From Calothrix sp. PCC 7716 (GTDB lineage: Bacteria > Cyanobacteriota > Cyanobacteriia > Cyanobacteriales > Nostocaceae), in the NCBI RefSeq assembly GCF_019977735.1, contig NZ_AP025018.1:7878580-7942579 (forward strand): a stretch of 64,000 nt of DNA, given 5' to 3'. Positions 51,903-61,197 of the stretch are shown one piece after another. The notes below the pieces were generated by a model. That model was given only the letters and a program-made list of their open reading frames with translations. It was not told the origin of the DNA and did no database searches. Position 1 is the first letter of the stretch; every line of letters begins with the position of its first letter. The position numbers and the translations under genes were made by a program.

Positions 51903-54044
51903 TTAAATTTTAGCTTTTATACGTTTCATTTGATAACCGCTCATGGGATAGCGGTAATATTGTTCGGTTTGCGAAGTCATACCATTAACTACGACTCCAA
52001 CAATGGGGATGTGATTGTTATTTAATTCAGAAACTGCACGTTGAAGTACTTCTTTAACAGTGATGTTCGGACGTGTCACCATTAGCACACCTTCGCATTG
52101 TTTGGCTAGGGTGGCTGTGTCGGCACAGGCGCTCAATGGAGGTGTGTCAATTATGACAAAATCATAGTTAGCAGCAGCTTCTGCTATGAGTTTTTTCATG
52201 GCTGCTGATTCTAGTATTTGCGATGGTCTACCGTATATTCCGCCACATGTCAGTACTGAAAGATTTTCAATTTCGGTAGGCTGTACGGCTTCTTTTAAAC
52301 TGATATTTCCTTCGACTATATCGCTAATACCTGGTTTCCCTGGCAGGTTAAAAATTGTGTGTTGTACAGGGCGCCGTAAGTCAGCGTCAATTATTAAAGT
52401 TCGTCGTGATAACATGGCTGATACAGCAGCAAGGTGCGAAGCCACAATAGATTTGCCTTCACCGGAAATAGTACTACTTACTACTAATAGCTGTAGTTCA
52501 GAAGTACGAAATTCAAGTGATTTAAATAGCATTCGATATGGTTCGACTAAAGCGACATTATCGAGAAAACCGTCAGCGGGTTCTAATGCTAATGTTTTAG
52601 CTGGTAAACGTGGTAATACACCAAGTAAAGGTAGTTTGAGTAATTCTTCAGCTTCAGAAGCATCATGTATGGTGTTATCCATTACTTCTAAAAGAATAAT
52701 TACACCAGTTGCTAACAGTAAACCAAAGGCGCCAGCAAGGGCAAGTACAACGTTAGGTTTGGGAGAATTAGCAGTACTTGATGGTTTTGCAGCTTGAATT
52801 ACTTGTAGGTTACTAACTTTTTGCGCTTCGGCGATACGTGCTTCTTCAAATTTGGCTTGTAAAAATTTGAGTGATGCAGCAGCTTCTTCGCGTTTACGAA
52901 TTAAAGCAGTAAGGGGTTGTTGTTGGAGAGGAAGTTGGGTTAGTCGGTTTCGGAGTTGCGCTATATTATTTTGGGTAAGCTGAAGCTTCTCGGCAACTGC
53001 CGCTCTTTCAATTTCATTTGTTATGAGTTGAGATGTTAAATCTTGGCTAATTGGGTCGCCAGCTATATTATTATTTGAATTGTTGGCCCCAGCTCTTGGA
53101 GCGACACGTGCGAGTTCTTGGGCATAAAGACTGCGGAGAGCATCGCGAGAAAGCAACATTTTAACGACAGTAGGATGACTATCGGTAAATTTTAATCGAG
53201 CCTCGATAAGTTGAGTCTCTTGCTCGGTAAGTTTAGCACGCAATTTTTGCAGTTCTTGGTCTTGACCACCGCGAACAGATTCATATGCCGTATCAAGTCC
53301 TTGAGCTTGGGTTACTTGACGCAACGAGTCAAGGCGTGAATTTGCTTCTTTAAGTTGTGTTGCAAGAGTACGCTGTTGGTCTTCAAGGGATGCAACACTT
53401 TGAACAAGGCTTTTGGTTTGTTCGTCAAAATCGACGATGCTACTTTGCTGACGATAATTATTTTCCGCCGCTTCTGCTGCTTGAAGTTGGGTTCGCGCTT
53501 GCGGTAGCTGCTGCTGTAAAAATTGGCGAACTTTGGTAGCTTCAGAACTTATCGATTTAATGTTATCGCGAATCGTCGCCATTGCTACGGCATTTGCATA
53601 TGCGGCAGCAAGGTCTGGATTCTTTGATTGATAACTAATTTCGAGAATATTTGTAGCAGGAATAGTTTTGACTCTTATTCCTCCACTTAATTCATCGACA
53701 GTAAGTTTAGTTGACCCATTTTGCCCATCCTCAGAATTTTCTACATTAGAATTTCCAACTATCGCTAATGCTTGAGTAAGAATCCGTTCAGACTTAATTA
53801 ACTCCGCTTGATTTGCGAGAGGGCTATTTCCTGGACTACTTACTGATGTTTGTGATAAGTCACGTCCTAATTCAGAAACACTCGTTCGTCTATCATCAAA
53901 TATTAATCTTGATGAGCTTTCATATAGGCGCGGGGTTACTTTCAAATAAGCTACCGCTCCACCAATTACCGCAGTAAAAGTAATTAAAGCAGGTAAGCCA
54001 CGCCGTTTTAAAACTGACAATACTGACCAAAAGCCCTTTTCCAT
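51903..54044 (-). CDS. Polysaccharide co-polymerase / BY-kinase (Wzc-like)
   Basis: A 713-residue inner-membrane protein. Wzz domain with first helix at about 16-33 (LPALITFTAVIGGAVAYL), a long periplasmic coiled coil (about 150-385, Q/E/R-rich), second helix about 430-450 (VVLALAGAFGLLLATGVIILL), then a cytosolic tyrosine-kinase domain: Walker A STISGEGKS (about 523-531), Walker A' LIIDADLRRP, Walker B FVIIDTPP. The C-terminal tail has a small Tyr cluster (EQYYRYPMSGYQ) for autophosphorylation. Such proteins control chain length and export of Wzy-dependent polysaccharide. It is next to the Wzy/WaaL-like gene, with GT genes on both sides. Confidence 0.94.
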   Translation of the reverse strand: MEKGFWSVLSVLKRRGLPALITFTAVIGGAVAYLKVTPRLYESSSRLIFDDRRTSVSELGRDLSQTSVSSPGNSPLANQAELIKSERILTQALAIVGNSNVENSEDGQNGSTKLTVDELSGGIRVKTIPATNILEISYQSKNPDLAAAYANAVAMATIRDNIKSISSEATKVRQFLQQQLPQARTQLQAAEAAENNYRQQSSIVDFDEQTKSLVQSVASLEDQQRTLATQLKEANSRLDSLRQVTQAQGLDTAYESVRGGQDQELQKLRAKLTEQETQLIEARLKFTDSHPTVVKMLLSRDALRSLYAQELARVAPRAGANNSNNNIAGDPISQDLTSQLITNEIERAAVAEKLQLTQNNIAQLRNRLTQLPLQQQPLTALIRKREEAAASLKFLQAKFEEARIAEAQKVSNLQVIQAAKPSSTANSPKPNVVLALAGAFGLLLATGVIILLEVMDNTIHDASEAEELLKLPLLGVLPRLPAKTLALEPADGFLDNVALVEPYRMLFKSLEFRTSELQLLVVSSTISGEGKSIVASHLAAVSAMLSRRTLIIDADLRRPVQHTIFNLPGKPGISDIVEGNISLKEAVQPTEIENLSVLTCGGIYGRPSQILESAAMKKLIAEAAANYDFVIIDTPPLSACADTATLAKQCEGVLMVTRPNITVKEVLQRAVSELNNNHIPIVGVVVNGMTSQTEQYYRYPMSGYQMKRIKAKI

Positions 54045-54100
54045 TGCATATACCCTTACGGTTATTGTTGACAGTTAATTGTCATTCATTATTAGTTTCC

Positions 54101-54167
54101 AGAAACCCGGTTTCTGATTGATAAATTGCAATCAAAACAACGATTTTCAATAGAAACCGGGTTTCTT
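54101..54167. repeat. 67-bp palindrome-ended dispersed element, copy 3
   Basis: AGAAACCCGGTTTCTGATTGATAAATTGCAATCAAAACAACGATTTTC-type core with AGAAACCGGGTTTCTT end. Located in the 150-bp gap upstream of the wzc-like gene. Confidence 0.85.
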
Positions 54168-54195
54168 TTTGAATGACAAAAAACTAATACCATAC

Positions 54196-55383
54196 TTACT
54201 TCTTTCCTGTTATGGTAAAAAGTCCACTTTCTTTTGTCTCTAATACACCTTCAGATAGAGGTGAATTGAGCAATTTTGTGTATAGTCGCATCGTATCAGA
54301 GGTGATTCGCTCCCAGCTATAGTTGTTTTGTAAATAAATTTGAGCATTTTTTGCCATTTTCGCACATTCTTGTGGATTCTGAATTGACCATTGAAGCGAC
54401 TGTAAGCAAGAATCTACATTCCCAGCCTCAAACAGTATTCCACGTCCTGCTACTAATTGTTGATGGGGAGGGATATCGCTCGCAACTACAGGAATGCCTT
54501 CGCGCATAGCTTCGAGCATTGCTAAAGGTAATCCTTCGAGGTCAGAAGGTAGTGCAAATAACCCGGCGCCTCGTACAATCTCTGCAAGCCGCATACCTCG
54601 CAATTCTCCAGCAAAAACAATGTTCGGGTTGTTGGAAATTTTGTTTAATATCTCAGCAGTATAAGTTTTAGTGTCGCTGACACCACCTGCCAATACTAAC
54701 TTCCACCCCGTTTGTTGTAATTTTGAAAATGCTTCGATAAGTAAATCAGGACGTTTTTCGGGAACCATTCTACCTAGAAATAGTATATAACGTCCCTTTT
54801 CTAAACCCAACTCCTTACCATAATTGAACTGTGAGTCAGAGTCTGCATAAGACGCAGGAGCGTTTGGAATATAAACAGTTTGCCTACCATAAGTCCGCTG
54901 AAAGTAAGTCTGAAGCGCATCCGAAACAACAATAATACCATGAGCAAATTTTACGGCTGCTTGCTCACCCAGTTGTATCAGACCACTCGAAAAACTTCCC
55001 CATTTTGCTCTTTGCCAGTCAAGTCCCTGACAAGTAACAACAATTTTAGAATTTGAAGCAATGCGCGGTAAACATGTAAATAACGATGGACCTAGCGCGT
55101 GAAAGTGAATTATATCGTAGTGATTAGTAGAAGAAGCGATGGCGCCGAGAGCAGAAGTGACGAAAGCATCAATTCCACGCATTTTCAAGCCAGGTAAAGG
55201 TATAACGTTAACCCCTTTATAGTCATAACGTTTACCCAATTTAGTTTCTGTATAGGAAGCGCGAGCAAATAAATCGACACTACAACCCTGAGTAACCATA
55301 CGCGGATAAAGTTCCGCACAGTAATGCTCTATTCCACCTTGTAAAGGCGGTAGACCCTTTGCACCAATAACAGCTATTCTCAT
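54196..55383 (-). CDS. Glycosyltransferase family 4 (GT4)
   Basis: A 395-residue GT-B enzyme. N-terminus MRIAVIGAKGLPPLQGGIEHYCAELYPRM matches transferases of the PimA/Cps-type GT4 group; VVTCQGLDWQRAKWGSFSSG is typical for the acceptor domain. Donor half: ILFLGRMVPEKRPDLLIEAF and E-x7-E in EGLPLAMLEAMREG. It may be one of the early enzymes, as similar genes often initiate or extend the lipid-linked unit. A 67-bp dispersed repeat separates it from wzc-like. The upstream gap to the next GT4 gene is about 180 bp. Confidence 0.88.
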   Translation of the reverse strand: MRIAVIGAKGLPPLQGGIEHYCAELYPRMVTQGCSVDLFARASYTETKLGKRYDYKGVNVIPLPGLKMRGIDAFVTSALGAIASSTNHYDIIHFHALGPSLFTCLPRIASNSKIVVTCQGLDWQRAKWGSFSSGLIQLGEQAAVKFAHGIIVVSDALQTYFQRTYGRQTVYIPNAPASYADSDSQFNYGKELGLEKGRYILFLGRMVPEKRPDLLIEAFSKLQQTGWKLVLAGGVSDTKTYTAEILNKISNNPNIVFAGELRGMRLAEIVRGAGLFALPSDLEGLPLAMLEAMREGIPVVASDIPPHQQLVAGRGILFEAGNVDSCLQSLQWSIQNPQECAKMAKNAQIYLQNNYSWERITSDTMRLYTKLLNSPLSEGVLETKESGLFTITGKK

Positions 55384-55560
55384 AACCCAAGTAAAATAAA
55401 TAACTTAAAGTGTACTCGTGAACTTAGTAATATTACTTTTTATTCTTCTTCTCCCCCCCCCTAGTTAATTCAACTGTGTTGAATTCGATTTTTCGTTTCA
55501 ATTGGTTCAAATAAACGAGTTCTATTTCTAACATATAAATTATGGAATTCAATGAATTGA

Positions 55561-56811
55561 CTAATTTGTAGGTATTTCTTGTAAAACTCGTACTTTTTTA
55601 CTCCAAATAAGCAACATATCAGCGTAAACCTCATTTACAACAGTGCGGGCAGCGTATGGACGAGCAACGCGCGTGCAAGCTTCTTGCGAGAAGTTATCAC
55701 TTTGACTTAAAACTTGATGTAGTGCAGAAGCAATACATTCCGGGGTTCGTTCATTACAAACTACTCCACTGTCATGAGTTAATAGTAATGGCGTTTCTCC
55801 GGTTTGTGTCGTCACAACTGGAGTTCCACAAGCAAGAGCTTCTAAAGCAACCAACGGCAAACCCTCGTATGCACTACTCAAAGCAAATACATCACAAATG
55901 CGGTGTAAATCTGCCAATTCAGCTTGATTTAAAGCTCCTAACATTGTGACAGAGTTTGTTAAACCTAAATTATCTATCTGATCTCGCAGTTGTGGCGCCA
56001 ACTCACCTTCACCAACGATTAATAAATGAACGTCTTGTTCATTTAACTGGCTATTTAATTCTTTTTTCATAACAGATAAAGCCTGTACAAGTAATACAGG
56101 GTCTTTCTGAGGATGCAACCTACCAGCAAACAAAATAAATTTCGTTTGCTCCTTTTTACCGAACTTTCGAGCTAACTCGCGTTTCATAGACGCGCGTTCA
56201 TCGCAATGCAATGGATAAAAAACTTCGTCATCAAATGAGTTTTTGATGTAAGCTATACGGTCACTCAAATTAGGATAGTGCTGTTGATAAAATTTTGCCG
56301 ACTTAGTATTGCACGACAAAATTTGATTAAACTGACGCACCAATAAACTTTCAAGAGCAAAATAAACTTTTGGGAATCTTCGCCAAAGAATCGCCTTCTT
56401 ATCGCCTTCTGCTTTCATTTGCGCGTGAATATCATTGTGGATAAACAACGTTTTCTCACCTTGCCAATGCCAAGTGGCTAAAGTTGGCTCCAAACGATGA
56501 AAATGCATAAAATCAGAAGCGAAAGTACGTCCCAACAAAGCCGCAGTATACTTGACTGTTGTCGGTATCAGATTTCTAACATTATCATTCTCTAAAGCGA
56601 ATAAAGGCAAAAATTTTATCGGTCTACCAGCAAAAACAGCTTCTTGCCACTCACCGATATTTTTATCTCCTTTATCTCCTGTCCCAACAAGTCTCACCTC
56701 AAAATCATTGGGTGCGTACTTGATGAAAAGTCTGATTAGAGTCTGAATTCCTCCGATAGTACTGTTCCAAGGATTGAATTGGTAAAAAATTGTTAGAACT
56801 GGTTTACGCAT
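55561..56811 (-). CDS. Glycosyltransferase family 4 (GT4)
   Basis: A 416-residue GT-B enzyme. ATG 56811 (MRKPVLTIFYQFNPWNSTIGGIQTLI) was chosen over an ATG ten codons upstream since the family start fits better. Donor half: ILFAGRLHPQKDPVLLVQAL, MLGALNQAELADLHRICDVFALSSAYEG and E-x7-E in EGLPLVALEALACG with following GTPVVTTQTGE. It is the first gene of the minus-strand polysaccharide cluster, so its upstream region (56842-57695) should contain the main promoter. Sugar specificity is unknown. Confidence 0.87.
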   Translation of the reverse strand: MRKPVLTIFYQFNPWNSTIGGIQTLIRLFIKYAPNDFEVRLVGTGDKGDKNIGEWQEAVFAGRPIKFLPLFALENDNVRNLIPTTVKYTAALLGRTFASDFMHFHRLEPTLATWHWQGEKTLFIHNDIHAQMKAEGDKKAILWRRFPKVYFALESLLVRQFNQILSCNTKSAKFYQQHYPNLSDRIAYIKNSFDDEVFYPLHCDERASMKRELARKFGKKEQTKFILFAGRLHPQKDPVLLVQALSVMKKELNSQLNEQDVHLLIVGEGELAPQLRDQIDNLGLTNSVTMLGALNQAELADLHRICDVFALSSAYEGLPLVALEALACGTPVVTTQTGETPLLLTHDSGVVCNERTPECIASALHQVLSQSDNFSQEACTRVARPYAARTVVNEVYADMLLIWSKKVRVLQEIPTN

Positions 56812-56841
56812 TATAACAACCTTGGATAATAGTGAAAACAC

Positions 56842-57695
56842 ATAGAAGGATTCTCACCTTCATAATTGGCACACAGAAGCTTTGCTAGTTTTACATATAA
56901 ACTTCATCACACTTTTAAAATCGTAATCGCTTCACACTTTATTTGCACTTTTTTCGTCTAATCTTCATGAAAACTTGATACTAATAGTATCTTTTTTATC
57001 TTCAATGTAGATTAAAACGTAATGTTTTACACAAAAAGAGTGTCATTGTATACTTTTTTGAATCTTTCACCCTTAAAGCTTTACAATAACTTTATATTTG
57101 GGTTATTGTCAAGTATATATACTTAACAAAAATGAGTATCAAATTAGACTTAAATGCAATAAATGGTAAATACCAAAATAGCTTATAAGCCTATTTGGCA
57201 GGGGTTTCGGTTTTTTTTGAAAATTGCGAGTTGTATTAAGTATGAGCCGCATAAAGATCGGTATGTTTTAATAAAAGGATAATTGAGTTAAATTAACTTC
57301 TGACTTTTGATAGGTATTTTTATTTATTTTTTCTGCATTATTGTGATTTAGTTAACTCGTTAGATGCTTGACAACTGGTAGAATTTCTCACATTAATGTT
57401 TAAGGCTGAATGATACTACTTGCTAACTATGTATACTCGTGGTTTGTGGCATAAATTCATAAAAAGCATCAAATTTATTGATGATTAGGGATGTAACAGA
57501 TACATAGTCCGTCAAGTTTTTAGGCGCCTTTTTTTTGATAGGCAGGCAAAGTATATTAAGCGGAAAGGAGTGACATACAGGCAAGTACTATTTTATGCTT
57601 CCCCCACTTGGGTGAACCAAGCGGGGGAAGCATAAATAACAAGGTGTATTGTATATTTGGTGCAGCATAACACAGGCAGAAAGTAGACAGTTACA
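56842..57695. promoter_or_regulatory. Long AT-rich control region upstream of the polysaccharide locus
   Basis: About 850 bp without a gene between the divergent glycosyltransferase gene and the small membrane-protein gene. It includes a GGCGCC site near 57523, a TTGACA-like box at 57368-57373 (no clean -10 partner) and a very strong hairpin at 57595. The length is unusual for this genome segment and could hide a small RNA or long leader for either side. Confidence 0.4.
57595..57633. other. Strong 17-bp hairpin
   Basis: ATGCTTCCCCCACTTGG and CCAAGCGGGGGAAGCAT pair over 17 bp with one mismatch around GTGAA. No U-run follows, so it is not a standard terminator. It may be part of a small RNA, a processing site or a protein-binding cruciform. 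Confidence 0.6.
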
Positions 57696-58073
57696 GTGCG
57701 TTCCAACCCTTATGCACAGGTTATAAACATGCGCTCAATCCTCAAAATAGTAAAACAGGCGATTGAAACTGGATATATTAGTAATATAGAAATTCAGCAA
57801 TTGCAAAATTTACTCAAATATAGTCATTATGAAGAAGATGTAGACGCTTTGATGGAATTACATCGAGCTGTAGTAACAGGAAGTGTTAGACAAGTTAACG
57901 AACACAAAAAACCAGCTATGAAAAAATATCATCGCGGCATCGTAAAAATGAAACTTGTATGCCAGACTACATTTGCTGCTGTAATTGTAGGTACTATAGT
58001 TTTCGCGATACCAAAATCTGAACAATCTGTTTTAAACAACGAAGTTAGAACGATGGATATTTGGCAACAGTAA
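57696..58073 (+). CDS. Small single-helix membrane protein, unknown function
   Basis: A 125-residue protein beginning with GTG 57696; an ATG at 57729 (MRSILKIVKQAIETGYIS) is an equally possible start and neither has a good ribosome-binding site. The N-terminal half is helical and charged (SNIEIQQLQNLLKYSHYEEDVDALMELHRAV); the C-terminal half has a basic patch (KKPAMKKYHRGIVKMK) followed by one membrane helix (about 88-105, TTFAAVIVGTIVFAIP). I do not recognise a named family. It is flanked by the strong hairpin upstream and a dispersed palindrome downstream. Confidence 0.55.
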   Translation: MRSNPYAQVINMRSILKIVKQAIETGYISNIEIQQLQNLLKYSHYEEDVDALMELHRAVVTGSVRQVNEHKKPAMKKYHRGIVKMKLVCQTTFAAVIVGTIVFAIPKSEQSVLNNEVRTMDIWQQ

Positions 58074-58083
58074 GAGAGTTATA

Positions 58084-58109
58084 GTAAGGTGGGCAGTGCC
58101 CACCCTACA
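58084..58109. repeat. Dispersed palindrome, GGTGGGCAGTGCCCACC type
   Basis: GTAAGGTGGGCAGTGCCCACC followed by CTAC, located between the convergent stop codons of the small membrane-protein gene and the aminopeptidase gene; a likely 3' hairpin for both. Confidence 0.8.
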
Positions 58110-58115
58110 TAATAG

Positions 58116-60764
58116 CTATCCGTTTTTCTCTGACTTTGCCTCCAAACTTTCTAAGCGGCTTCGTAGCTCTTGATTTTGTTGTTTGAGTTGATCTAATTCT
58201 TGGCGTAAGGAATTTAGTCCGTTCTCTTTGCCAATTTTTTGAAGAACTTGAATTATTTCTTCATCCGCAAACCGTCGAACTCGTCCGTCGGGAGTTTGAC
58301 GGGCTAAATTTTCTAAAATAGTCATCGCTTTCTGATTTTCCATCTGCCCCAAAGCAACAACTACTGCAACTTGTGTTAGAAAGAAACTATCGCGTGCAAG
58401 CTCGGTTAATCGCTCCAGTATTCGTTCCAAGTTAGTATTATTTTGACCAATGGATATTTTCCCTAATGCCCGAATTGCTGATAAACGCAATGGTTGAGGG
58501 GTGCCAAGCTTCGTATATTCAAGTATCAAATCTAACGCCGCTTCAGAGGTTTTCATTTCACTCAGTCCAGCGATGGCGCCACTGCGAACGACTTCGTTCC
58601 AACCAGCTTTATCTTCTAAAACAGATTTGAGAACTTTAATAACTTTTTCTTCTTTAGGCTTTTCGTCACCCGTCGCACCAGCAATTGCTCCAATACTACG
58701 ACAAGCAGCAGCTTTAACGTAATAACTAGCATCTCCTTCTTGAACTACCGATTTAAGGGCTTTATAGCTGGAGTAAGTTTTAATTTTACCAAGCGCTTCG
58801 ATGACAGCACGACGTACATAAGGACTATCATCTTTTAAACCAGGTATAAGAAAATCAAAACTTTGGTCAAGGTATATATTTGCAATTTGTTTCGCTACCT
58901 CCACCCGTACACCCCAAAATGAGTCATTCTTCAGCGCTTTTCCAAGTGCTTTAAGTGACTCCAAACCACCCTTTTTAGCAAGGGCAACAGCAGCATAAAT
59001 TCGGGAAGTTGGATGTGGGTCAAACTCAAGCTGTGCCTTTAGTTCAGGTATTGGATATTCTAAACAGACAGTTTTGAGATAATTGTTGCCTACATCAAAA
59101 CTAATAAACAAAGGTTTTTCGACAAACGGGAAATAAAAGCTTTGTTCTCGCTCATGAATTCGGACGGTAAAAGTGCTGAGTGTTGAGTGCTGAGTGCTGA
59201 GTGCTGAGTTTTGAGTGCTTTCGGTATTGTTAACTCCTAACTCCTCACTCCTAACTCCTAACTCCTGACTTTTTACACCAAAACCAATAGGAATTTTTAG
59301 GTCAAACAAATCAGGTTGAGTTTGCTTTACTGTTACCTTTGCAAGGTTAGCATCACTATCCCACGAGTAAGTAACATTATAATCTGGATGTCCTCCACGA
59401 TACACGTACTGGTCGAATAAAAACATTAAATTTCGTCCAGTCGCTTTTTCAATTGCCCGCAATAAATCTATTGTCTCGACTGTTTTATGGGCATTATCCT
59501 GTACGAACGTTTGTATAGCCTTCCAAAATAAATCTTCGCCTAATTCAGTGCGTATCATGTGATAAACACAGGCGCCTTTTTCGTAGATGTGGCGGTCATA
59601 AAGTTCGATAGCTTCGCGGTAAACATGTGTTACCATTGGGCGCCGATAACGTTCGGCATCTTCAGAGAGATAACTACGTGCGTCATTTAAGCGATAATAA
59701 GCAGCATCAAGGGTACCATACTCTTGTTCAGTCCACATAGTCTCAGAGTACGTCGCCATACCCTCTTTAACCCAAGCGTGTGACCAATGTTTAATAACGA
59801 TTAAATCGCCAAACCACTGGTGTGCAAGTTCATGAACAACCAAGCTTTCGGTATTACGGTTATCGAGTGCTGCTACAGAGTCGAGTAAACATCTATCAGT
59901 TAATACAGTAGTAGAGGTATTTTCCATACCTCCAAAAATGAAGTCATCGACGCAAACCTGAGCATATTTGGGAAACGGATAAGGATAACCATACTTTTGG
60001 CTCAAAAACTCCATCATCCGGGGAGTTTTGCCCATACTACGCACAGCATCTTCTTCACGCCCTTTTTCGACGTAATAAGTTACCGGTTTACCATTCCATT
60101 CATCGCGAATTTCAGCAAAATCACCCACCGTTAATGTCATTAAATAAGTTGGGTGAATTTCTTTCTGTAACCAATGATAGATTTTGTAATCGCCACCTTC
60201 TGAAGTAGTACTAATTAACTCACCGTTAGAAATGGCAATATATGGTTTAGGTATGCGAACCCGAATTTCGCTCGTAGATAATTGTCCTGGGTAATCAAAA
60301 CATGGGAACCAGAAGCGTGAATCTTCGTCTTCCCCTTGAGTCCAGACTTGTATGGGTTTATTAGGATAATGCTTGTCAGGCTTGATAAAGTAAATACCAC
60401 GCTGCGGTGCAGTACACGAGTATTTAATACTAATGTTGATTAGTTTCCCAGCTTCTGTAGGTGAATCGAGGTAAACAAAAAGCTGTTCGCCATTGTAGTC
60501 AAACTTTTGCGATTGTGCATCAACTTCCACACCTTCGATATTGAGGTTAACAGCATCAAGGGTTAGGCTGTGAAGGCTATCGCGAATTGGTTTGAGCCTA
60601 ATAGTGCAAGTTGCGTGATAACTCTGTTTGGTTACATCAAGGTTGATGTCAAGAAATATGTGTTCAACCTGTCCGGGACGGTCAGGTGTGTAATGCGGTT
60701 TAGCTCCTGGTAACTCAAAAGACTTATAACGGCTTTTTTCCGTATCAAAATAAAACTGCGACAT
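58116..60764 (-). CDS. M1-family aminopeptidase with HEAT repeats
   Basis: A zinc aminopeptidase that removes N-terminal residues from peptides. 882 residues: N-terminal beta domain (about 1-215), catalytic domain with the exopeptidase motif GGMEN near 277 and zinc site HELAH near 309-313 with the third Glu near 332 (VKEGMATYSE), then a beta linker (about 450-550), and a C-terminal HEAT-repeat solenoid (about 560-840; e.g. SPYVRRAVIEALGKI, GDASYYVKAAACRSIGAIAG) ending with a short coiled coil. A heptamer repeat is read in frame at about residues 497-531 (NSALSTQHSTLSTF). HEAT-fused M1 enzymes are typical of cyanobacteria. No signal peptide is seen. Confidence 0.93.
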   Translation of the reverse strand: MSQFYFDTEKSRYKSFELPGAKPHYTPDRPGQVEHIFLDINLDVTKQSYHATCTIRLKPIRDSLHSLTLDAVNLNIEGVEVDAQSQKFDYNGEQLFVYLDSPTEAGKLINISIKYSCTAPQRGIYFIKPDKHYPNKPIQVWTQGEDEDSRFWFPCFDYPGQLSTSEIRVRIPKPYIAISNGELISTTSEGGDYKIYHWLQKEIHPTYLMTLTVGDFAEIRDEWNGKPVTYYVEKGREEDAVRSMGKTPRMMEFLSQKYGYPYPFPKYAQVCVDDFIFGGMENTSTTVLTDRCLLDSVAALDNRNTESLVVHELAHQWFGDLIVIKHWSHAWVKEGMATYSETMWTEQEYGTLDAAYYRLNDARSYLSEDAERYRRPMVTHVYREAIELYDRHIYEKGACVYHMIRTELGEDLFWKAIQTFVQDNAHKTVETIDLLRAIEKATGRNLMFLFDQYVYRGGHPDYNVTYSWDSDANLAKVTVKQTQPDLFDLKIPIGFGVKSQELGVRSEELGVNNTESTQNSALSTQHSTLSTFTVRIHEREQSFYFPFVEKPLFISFDVGNNYLKTVCLEYPIPELKAQLEFDPHPTSRIYAAVALAKKGGLESLKALGKALKNDSFWGVRVEVAKQIANIYLDQSFDFLIPGLKDDSPYVRRAVIEALGKIKTYSSYKALKSVVQEGDASYYVKAAACRSIGAIAGATGDEKPKEEKVIKVLKSVLEDKAGWNEVVRSGAIAGLSEMKTSEAALDLILEYTKLGTPQPLRLSAIRALGKISIGQNNTNLERILERLTELARDSFFLTQVAVVVALGQMENQKAMTILENLARQTPDGRVRRFADEEIIQVLQKIGKENGLNSLRQELDQLKQQNQELRSRLESLEAKSEKNG
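59170..59272. repeat. STRR heptamers inside the aminopeptidase gene
   Basis: GTGCTGAGT units (59175-59215) and CTCCTAA units (59232-59270), both read in frame on the minus strand as about 34 extra residues (SQELGVRSEELGV...NSALSTQHSTLST). They sit in the linker between catalytic and HEAT domains, where an insertion may be tolerated. Confidence 0.85.
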
Positions 60765-61197
60765 CGACGTTAAGTGACCTTAATTATCCTGATTTAACAA
60801 AATTCTCTTAAAAGAAACAGCAATTGCTGCTACCAAATTTAGTGATTAGCAGGTTATTGACAAATTACTTGCCTGCCCTTGCCAATCAATAAAGTAGAAG
60901 TACCCTATTGATACCTATATAACTTAAAATAACTGGTTTATGTTGTTTTAAGCATGGTGGGTTTTGATATGGGTAGTAAACGTGCATTGACAATATCCAA
61001 CGTCCATGCGGATTTGCGTGTTTTGCACTTGAAGTAGTATTTTGGAACAGATTTTAGCCCTTCTTAGTTTGAGGGAATACTAATTTTATCAGTAGTTACC
61101 GCTAAATTAGTGGAGCTGGAAAAGAAATCCATATATTTTCTGCGCTTACGTTGACCCAAAGCAATTTGACGATTTGAGAAAACAAGGATAGACAACA
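60765..61197. other. Divergent intergenic region
   Basis: About 430 bp between the aminopeptidase (minus) and DUF3352 (plus) genes. The largest open stretch is about 27 codons (near 60954) and does not look coding. An AAGGAT site precedes the DUF3352 start; no clear promoter boxes are seen. Confidence 0.4.

Noticed and set aside
52186-52797. 203-codon open frame antisense to the Wzc-like gene
   Set aside because: It mirrors a strongly supported kinase domain; composition is that of an antisense shadow, with no motif.
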